Positions 32,461 to 38,585 of a stretch of 38,585 nucleotides of DNA are shown here, in pieces. The stretch is from a virus. The notes beneath the pieces are model-generated. The model saw only the letters and a list, made by a program, of their open reading frames with translations, made no database searches and was not told the origin of the DNA. A program made the translations under genes and the position numbers. The DNA lies in the IMG/VR virus record IMGVR_UViG_3300005096_000525, positions 1 through 38,585 of that record; one strand, 5' to 3'. Within the stretch, counting starts at the first letter, position 1. Each line of letters begins with the position of its first letter.

Positions 32461-35309
32461 GTCCTGCCCGCGCCCGCATTGGCCTCGCGCTCACGCTCGT
32501 CGGAGCAGTGTGGCTACGACATCGTCACTTCGAGCCTGTTGTATCTGGTCAAGATCAGTTCGCGTGGATCAGTATAGGTTTTATGATCCTGTCGGCCGCT
32601 CTCTCTCTCGCGGCCGGTGCGCTGCTGGCGAAGAAGAACAAGGCGACCATCAAGGACGACAAGCCGACCACGTTGGTGACGCGCGGCTCGTTCATGAACT
32701 GGGTGCTTGGTGTGCGGCGCGTGGGCCCGCTGTTCTCGTGGGCTGGGGGCAGGTTCACGACGGAAGAGAGCTCAGGCAAGAAAGGCCTCTTCGGGTCCAG
32801 CCCCAAGACCAAGGTCTTTCACGAGTCTGGCATGCACTTGCTGGCCGTCGGGCCTGGCTTCTGTCTGCACCAGATCCTCGACAACGGCAAGGCCGTGTTC
32901 AAAGGTCCCATCTCTCGTGACTCCCACCCCAGTGGCACGTTCGTTGACCTGGGTGGGGCAGGTGGGTTCTACATCTACTGGGGTGAGGCGACGCAGCCGA
33001 TCAACACTCGGCTCGGTGACGCTTCACGCATCGGCGTCGCCTCTCGTTGGCCGTACCACTTCTACGTCGAGTGGGCTCCCAAGCGACTCGGCCCGAGCGC
33101 CAACTGGTCGCTGCTCGACTACGAGATCGAGGTGCGTGTCGAGGACGTCGTCCTGACGACGCATAACCAGCCGCACATGGCTGCTACGAAGGCTCTCACC
33201 GGCGCGACCACTGCGGTGTTTGACCTCGACACCGTGACCGACATCATCACGCTCGAAGGCGCGCACGCACACCAGTATCTGGTCAAAGGGAACGTGCGAT
33301 CTCTTGGCATCCCGGGCATCCCCGATAAGGACATCCTCATCCTCTTCTCGGAGATCATCCAAGTTCAGGTCGCAGTCAACCCGCTCACCGGACTCCCTCT
33401 CTTCACGGCTCGGACACTTGTCCACCTTGAGGCTGGTTCGCTCGCCGGTGGCGCGACGGGCGGTAACATCCAAGCGTACGTGGCCGAGGCCAACTTCGGC
33501 ATCAACGCTGCGCATGCCATCGCCACCATGCTGTTCAGCCGGTGGCCTCAAGGCATGGGTCTTCCGCAGACAGGCGACGAAGCACAGTGGGATATCTCCG
33601 ACGGCCCCTTCAGTCTGGAGAACCTGGCAACGCTCGTGGACGAGAACAACGAAGAGCTGCGCACATCGTGGCTCTCGCAGGGGGGTGACAGTGTTGAGAT
33701 CCTGATCGGTGCTGGCCTCCAAGACCTCGGCGTCTTGATCCCTCTCAACGTATCTTCGGGCAAGATCGAGTTCCGTCCGATCCGCGAGCCCTCCGGCACC
33801 CTCCGCCGTATCCGTGATGATGCACTTGTCGATGTCCTGCCGGAGATCGAAATCATCCACATGGACACAGGTCCGGACCGCATCACCTTCAGCTTTCCGG
33901 ACCGGAACCTCTCTGACCGGGATGCAACGATCGCCGTCATGGAAGACGGCAGAATCGAACGTCTGGAGACGCAGCATGCGCGGGACGTGCAGATCACCAT
34001 CACCACCGACTACAAGACCGCCTCCATCATTGCGCAACGGCGTTCGCAGGAAGAGCTCGGTCAAGGCTCGGTCACGAGCCTGAAGACGAACCGCGCGACG
34101 CGCACGCTCACACCGGGTGAGGCCATCACGATCGACCAACTGCCGGAGATCCAACGGGTTGAGTCTGTGAAGATCGACCCCGAGACCAACAAGGTCACGT
34201 TGAAGGTCATCGGCGACTTCTACGGGGTGGCCAAGACGCCGTTCGTGGACATCCCACCCAGTGTGAACGCGGGCTTCAAGTCGGTGCAGCCCGACTTGCT
34301 CAAGGCCGTGTTTGAGGTGCCTGAGCTTGCGCTCGGCACTGATGCGCAGACGGTGCTGATCCCTCGTGTACGCGCTCACGATCAGATTTCGCAGGCTCAG
34401 CTCCACATCTCACGAAGCAACGTCACGTACACCGCGCAGGGCACAGAGTTCGGCCTTCAGACGGGTGGCTTGACGAACGCGATCCTTCCGGCGCCGAACC
34501 AAGGTGGGGCGGACAGTGATGAGGGCGGCTTGCTGTTCATGGAGGTCGGTCCTGAGTTCGACTTGCTTGGGCCCGACATCGGCATCGTGGAAGACCTGTC
34601 GCTCGACCCTGTCAACTGGAGGCTCGGCCGCCAGTGGTGCATCATCTCCTCGCTCGCGGGCCAGGAGCTCTGCTACGTGCGCAACGTCACCTTCGTGGCG
34701 GGGGGCATCTGGAGAGCTGACGGCCTGATCCGCGCACGACTCGGGACGCATGCGCTGAAGCACCCGGTCGGCGCCAAGCTGTTCATCTTCATCACCGACA
34801 ACATCGAGTCGGTGCAGGATCCCCTGCTGACACCGCAGGTGAGCCTCTTCGCGAAGACCCAACCGGCCGCGGGAGGCATCCTCCCCTTGGACGCCGACAC
34901 GCCCGTGAGCACGCTACTCTACGGGAAGGGCAGCGCCCTCCGACCCGACCAATGTTCAGGGCTGGCCGTCGTCGCTCCTGATCTGGTAGCTGCCTACACC
35001 AACACGCAAGACATCGGCCTGCGATGGTCCTGGCCCAACGCTCAATTCCCCGCGGCTGGTGCTGGCCTCCAAGGTGCTGGCCTCGCGGTCAACTTCCCGC
35101 CGTTTGGCGGTGACTTCCTCCTGGAGATCAGGAACGCTGGCGGTACCGTCGTGCAGCGAACTGAATCTCTGGCGCTCAATTCCTATACCTACACCAGCGC
35201 GAATCTCATCGCAGACCATGGGAGTGAGGTATCCTTCCAGGTGTGGGTTTACACCAGACGCGGGGGGCTCCTCGCCGATCCGGTCAAGCTACTCGTGGAG
35301 AAATACTAA
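32448..35309 (+). CDS. Large tail-tip/central fibre protein
   Basis: This 953-aa protein is the probable tail-tip megatron or central fibre. The N-terminus has two hydrophobic stretches (~11-22 and ~40-60) followed by DDKPTTLVTRGSFMNWVLG and GPLFSWAG, a conserved start of such proteins. The middle has beta-rich hub repeats (LSQGGDSVEILIGAGLQ and related). The last ~90 residues look fibronectin-like. ATG 32448 gives a 13-base overlap with the peptidase. ATG 32583 (MILSAALSLAAG) is an alternative but would leave a 122-base gap, rare here. It probably contacts the host surface. Confidence 0.78.
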   Translation: MDQLSPARARIGLALTLVGAVWLRHRHFEPVVSGQDQFAWISIGFMILSAALSLAAGALLAKKNKATIKDDKPTTLVTRGSFMNWVLGVRRVGPLFSWAGGRFTTEESSGKKGLFGSSPKTKVFHESGMHLLAVGPGFCLHQILDNGKAVFKGPISRDSHPSGTFVDLGGAGGFYIYWGEATQPINTRLGDASRIGVASRWPYHFYVEWAPKRLGPSANWSLLDYEIEVRVEDVVLTTHNQPHMAATKALTGATTAVFDLDTVTDIITLEGAHAHQYLVKGNVRSLGIPGIPDKDILILFSEIIQVQVAVNPLTGLPLFTARTLVHLEAGSLAGGATGGNIQAYVAEANFGINAAHAIATMLFSRWPQGMGLPQTGDEAQWDISDGPFSLENLATLVDENNEELRTSWLSQGGDSVEILIGAGLQDLGVLIPLNVSSGKIEFRPIREPSGTLRRIRDDALVDVLPEIEIIHMDTGPDRITFSFPDRNLSDRDATIAVMEDGRIERLETQHARDVQITITTDYKTASIIAQRRSQEELGQGSVTSLKTNRATRTLTPGEAITIDQLPEIQRVESVKIDPETNKVTLKVIGDFYGVAKTPFVDIPPSVNAGFKSVQPDLLKAVFEVPELALGTDAQTVLIPRVRAHDQISQAQLHISRSNVTYTAQGTEFGLQTGGLTNAILPAPNQGGADSDEGGLLFMEVGPEFDLLGPDIGIVEDLSLDPVNWRLGRQWCIISSLAGQELCYVRNVTFVAGGIWRADGLIRARLGTHALKHPVGAKLFIFITDNIESVQDPLLTPQVSLFAKTQPAAGGILPLDADTPVSTLLYGKGSALRPDQCSGLAVVAPDLVAAYTNTQDIGLRWSWPNAQFPAAGAGLQGAGLAVNFPPFGGDFLLEIRNAGGTVVQRTESLALNSYTYTSANLIADHGSEVSFQVWVYTRRGGLLADPVKLLVEKY

Positions 35310-35857
35310 TGGCCAAGCCCTCAAGAGACGACCTCGCGAATGGCGTGAACGGCTGGGACGCCGACGTCAACAACAACTTCATCAAGCTGTTCGATCGGCC
35401 CATTCCGATCTTCCTCCACACTGGGGATGAGACGACGATCGCAACGAGCTTCCCACCTGCCACCTACGAAGAGGCGTTCGTCGCCATCGACGACACTCAG
35501 GTGGGGATCATCTTCTACACGGTGGACAAGAACCACCCGAGCGGCTCTGCCACCTGGGTGCCTCTCTCCGGCCGCGGTTCGGCTCAGCGCTCATCGGCCT
35601 TGACCAACTCCGTCACACTGGGGCATGACGACCTGCTCGTGCTCGGCACTCCGACGGCCATCGCGACCTACACGATGCGCCCGGCCGCCCAGATGCGTGG
35701 GCAGACGGTGACGGTCAAGAACCTCTCGACGTTCGCCTTGACGGTGGACGGCTCAGGGGCGGAGACGATCGACGGAGCTCTGACACACGTCCTGGCTGCC
35801 CAGTACGACAAGGCCAGCTACTACAGCGACGGCACCTCCTGGCACGTCGTCGGCTGA
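35309..35857 (+). CDS. Tail fibre/appendage protein
   Basis: This 182-aa protein starts MAKPSRDDLANGVNGWDADVN, a start typical of small tail appendage proteins that attach to the tip. The middle region (VGIIFYTVDKNHPSGSATWVPL) and the strands near the C-terminus (GQTVTVKNLSTFALTV) look like fibre domains. ATG 35309 overlaps the upstream stop (TAATG) and the stop overlaps the next start (TGATG). Function is inferred from context and motif style. Confidence 0.62.
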   Translation: MAKPSRDDLANGVNGWDADVNNNFIKLFDRPIPIFLHTGDETTIATSFPPATYEEAFVAIDDTQVGIIFYTVDKNHPSGSATWVPLSGRGSAQRSSALTNSVTLGHDDLLVLGTPTAIATYTMRPAAQMRGQTVTVKNLSTFALTVDGSGAETIDGALTHVLAAQYDKASYYSDGTSWHVVG

Positions 35858-36939
35858 TGCAGCGCGACCACTACATAGCGGCCTTCATGCAGGCCCCCGA
35901 CATGCGTCGGGAGTTCCCAGATCCTGGGCAGCGACGGGCCGTGGCTGAGGTGCACTTCGAGCAGGGTCTGCCCGCGCGTTCGCGCTTCGACGAGCTCGTG
36001 GACTGCTGCAAGGGCGTGGGCGACATCCCCGCGGTGCAGACCATCATCAACCTCCTCTCACCAGGCCTGGAGGATTGGTGGGCTGAGATCATGGGACAGA
36101 CCGTCAACGATGCGGTCGCGCGGCTCATGGAGTTGGAGGATCGGATCCCAGGCAGCAGGCCTGACGGCCTCATGTTCTCGGCCAGGCCGAACCGCGACGA
36201 GGACGTCCTCCTGCTGGCCCTCTTCAGCGTCCTCACCAGGGGCTCTCAGGCGCCGCTACCGGCCCGCATGGACGCGCTCGTCTCCCGAGCGACCACCCGG
36301 CTCCTCTTGGACGGCGGGGCCTCTGTGGGTTCCCTGGACCTCTCGACGGAGCCGCTGCTGCGCAACGCGGCCAAGGACGACCTCCGAGCCATGTTGGCCG
36401 GGAGGATCAGCAGGCGTGAGCAGGAGATCAAGGACGTCATCAGGGACTTCCTACGCAACGCCAGGGCTCGTACGCCTCTGAGGCCGGGAGACATCCCCGG
36501 AGGGCTGGGAGAGGGCGCAGGCAGCCTCCAGGAGTGGCTGGCGGGTCTGACGGCCACCGCGGGTCTTGAGACCTCCCAGTGGCTGCCGCAGGTGGTGGAT
36601 CTCTGGAGCTACCGCTGGTTCAACGTGGGCGCCTTCCGCGCTGCTCGCCAGCGGGGGGTCACCGACTTCGTGGCATTCGCTATTCGCGATCAGCGAACGA
36701 CGCCCTTCTGCATCTGGGTGCACGGTCGCGTCGTGTCAACCACACGCATGCAGAACCAGCTCGACCAGCATGTTCGACTCTCGGCCGAGGGTGACATCGA
36801 GGGCATGATCCGAAACTGGCCGATGCTCCCGAACGAGATCATCAGGGGTTCCTCGGCGCGGGACTTCCGGCGCGGGTTCGCGCGAGTCGGGATCCCTCCC
36901 TACCACTTCGGGTGTCGCACCCGAATCCGACCGGCGTGA
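35857..36939 (+). CDS. Mu gpF/SPP1 gp7-like head morphogenesis protein
   Basis: This 360-aa protein carries the minor head protein domain in its last ~120 residues. YRWFNVGAFRAARQRGVTDFV is followed by RDQRTTPFCIWVHGRVVS and the ending GIPPYHFGCRTRIRPA, with conserved Cys and His. Such proteins are packaged in small numbers and help DNA ejection. It lies at the end of the tail-fibre block, not beside the portal as usual. ATG 35857 overlaps the previous stop. It ends 4 bases from a convergent gene without a visible terminator. Confidence 0.78.
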   Translation: MQRDHYIAAFMQAPDMRREFPDPGQRRAVAEVHFEQGLPARSRFDELVDCCKGVGDIPAVQTIINLLSPGLEDWWAEIMGQTVNDAVARLMELEDRIPGSRPDGLMFSARPNRDEDVLLLALFSVLTRGSQAPLPARMDALVSRATTRLLLDGGASVGSLDLSTEPLLRNAAKDDLRAMLAGRISRREQEIKDVIRDFLRNARARTPLRPGDIPGGLGEGAGSLQEWLAGLTATAGLETSQWLPQVVDLWSYRWFNVGAFRAARQRGVTDFVAFAIRDQRTTPFCIWVHGRVVSTTRMQNQLDQHVRLSAEGDIEGMIRNWPMLPNEIIRGSSARDFRRGFARVGIPPYHFGCRTRIRPA

Positions 36940-36943
36940 CCTG

Positions 36944-37186
36944 TCACTGATTCAGGAAGGCCTGCATCAGATCCCGGATCTCTTGCAGCGCAGGTGCTGG
37001 AATGTCCATCGTTGCTTGTGCAGCGAAGATGCCTTGCAGCTTGGTGGCCTTGTCCAACACATCCTGAAGGACGATCTTGGTCGGGGTGGTAGCATCGGGG
37101 ATCAGAGCCGATGTGAGGGTCACCAACGTACTGGTGAGCTCCTCCACGGCAACGAACAGCTTGTGGGATTCGTCGTAGTTGGGCAT
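36944..37186 (-). CDS. Small helical protein in the fibre cluster
   Basis: This 80-aa helical protein (MPNYDESHKLFVAVEEL...) is the last gene of the minus-strand cluster. AGGAGA lies 8 bases before its ATG and it overlaps the upstream gene stop (TGATG on the minus strand). It may be a fibre chaperone or a small structural protein. No family recognised. Confidence 0.6.
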   Translation of the reverse strand: MPNYDESHKLFVAVEELTSTLVTLTSALIPDATTPTKIVLQDVLDKATKLQGIFAAQATMDIPAPALQEIRDLMQAFLNQ

Positions 37187-38052
37187 CAGGGAGCTCTCCT
37201 TCTCAGAAAGACATTCACGATGGGGTCAGTGATGGCGGCGGGAGATAGGGCGCCCTCGAAGTCACCCCACTGAACTGATAGCAGGGAGTCCGCTACGATG
37301 TCATCGTCCAGCAACATGTCCTTCGCGAAGTCGAAGGCCGCCGTAAACTCCAGCTTCGATATCTTCACGAGTGACCCGTACAACACGATGTCGCCTCCAG
37401 TAGGCGCCGTGTTGTGCTGACCTGTCATGCCTACGCATGTAGCTGTGTGAGGCACGAATGCTCCAGACCCTGTGCTGGACGCGATCACGTTGCCGCCGTA
37501 CCGGAGGAAGTTGTTGGCGGCCACGTTGCCGTTGCGCCCGAACTGGTAGAGTTCCAACTCACCCAACCACTTGGCCCTGTCCGAGTCGTAGTGGAACAAC
37601 CAATTCAGGTCCGTGCGATACCACGGTCGGCCGTGGTAGATCGCGGAGGGGAACGCATCTCCGGCGTTCTCGTTGGTGGTCGTCTTGAAGAACCCGTCGG
37701 AGTTGTAGACGCGCCATACGCCATCGCGCTCGACCCAATGCAGCGTCTCGCCGATCTCCAACGTCCCGCGCCACAGCAAGCGATCGGTGGTGCCGTCGAA
37801 GGCCATGATCTCGATGAAGTTCGAGACCGAAGCGTGGTCGTTGCTGACGGTGATGTGACGGATCTGCGCCTCAGTCCCTGCCGCGGGTTGGTACAGCGTG
37901 GTCGTGGTCGCAGTGGTGATTGTGCCCTGCGCGAGAGGGATCACGAGGTCAGTCGGCCCAATCGCGTGAGTGGTGCCGAACGCACTGTACTGGATCGAAC
38001 CAGCGGAACCTGTAACTATTCTGGGGTAGACGGTGTTGGATGCTGCGTACAT
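37186..38052 (-). CDS. Tail fibre-related protein, possible receptor-binding domain
   Basis: This 288-aa beta-rich protein (LVIPLAQGTITTATTTTLYQ onward) has a central aromatic, Asp-rich segment RTDLNWLFHYDSDRAKWLGEL and later NNFLRYGGNVIASSTG. These are common in phage fibre tips that bind surface sugars. It lies 2 bases after the collagen-like fibre stop on the same strand and overlaps the small helical gene. The exact function is not known. Confidence 0.62.
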   Translation of the reverse strand: MYAASNTVYPRIVTGSAGSIQYSAFGTTHAIGPTDLVIPLAQGTITTATTTTLYQPAAGTEAQIRHITVSNDHASVSNFIEIMAFDGTTDRLLWRGTLEIGETLHWVERDGVWRVYNSDGFFKTTTNENAGDAFPSAIYHGRPWYRTDLNWLFHYDSDRAKWLGELELYQFGRNGNVAANNFLRYGGNVIASSTGSGAFVPHTATCVGMTGQHNTAPTGGDIVLYGSLVKISKLEFTAAFDFAKDMLLDDDIVADSLLSVQWGDFEGALSPAAITDPIVNVFLRRRAP

Positions 38053-38054
38053 GG

Positions 38055-38585
<531 letters not shown>

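Noticed and set aside
33024-34406. 460-aa open frame antisense to the tail-tip gene
   Set aside because: Composition bias shadow; no start signal and the plus-strand frame is continuous with conserved tail-tip motifs.

Overview
This 38.6 kb window is a high-GC, tightly packed tailed-phage genome fragment with siphovirus architecture. It could be an environmental phage or prophage contig. The evidence is a complete virion module: portal, XkdF-type protease, lambda gpD/gpE-like head proteins, major tail protein, a frameshifted tail chaperone pair, a 1470-aa tape measure, a tail tip with Fe-S and NlpC/P60 proteins, and fibres. A phage replication module precedes it. I see no integrase, repressor, canonical tRNA, holin or endolysin, and no terminase; those genes must lie outside the window if present. 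The host cannot be named from the sequence; base composition suggests a high-GC bacterium.

Layout. (1) 1-12511, plus strand: replication and recombination genes, mostly joined by stop/start overlaps. They are two small unknowns, an AEP primase-SF3-type helicase fusion, a Cas4/RecB-like Fe-S nuclease, a coiled-coil protein, an SF2 (SNF2-like) helicase, small proteins, a probable ssDNA-binding protein, an ATP-dependent DNA ligase and a family A DNA polymerase. Three very small genes for hydrophobic single-span proteins (39, 27 and 50 aa) sit directly before the primase-helicase, ligase and polymerase. (2) 12512-12909: a gene-free control region with a strong intrinsic terminator, a sigma70-like promoter, and a highly structured ~122-nt RNA that carries a tRNA T-loop box and leads into the next operon. 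(3) 12910-14331, plus: dATP/dGTP diphosphohydrolase-like, deoxyribosyltransferase-like and RuvC-like genes.

(4) 14294-16321, minus: a neck-like protein and the portal, inverted relative to the other head genes. A palindrome-rich divergent region (16322-16509) separates them from the rest. (5) 16510-22674, plus: protease/scaffold, decoration protein, major capsid, connectors, major tail protein and tail assembly chaperones. The chaperones carry a clear -1 frameshift signal (GGGAAAG plus a downstream stem-loop). Hairpins without U-tracts follow the decoration, capsid and tail-tube genes. (6) 22674-36939, plus: tape measure, two paralogous lectin-like proteins, a repeat-bearing tail protein, an Fe-S hub protein, NlpC/P60 peptidase, large tail-tip protein and fibre base. 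A displaced Mu gpF-like head morphogenesis gene ends the run. (7) 36944-38585, minus: a convergent fibre cluster ending in a collagen-like fibre cut by the window edge.

The replication set could copy and repair the genome almost independently of the host. The virion set builds a lambda-type head and a long non-contractile tail whose tip gene order resembles gene transfer agents and related siphophages.
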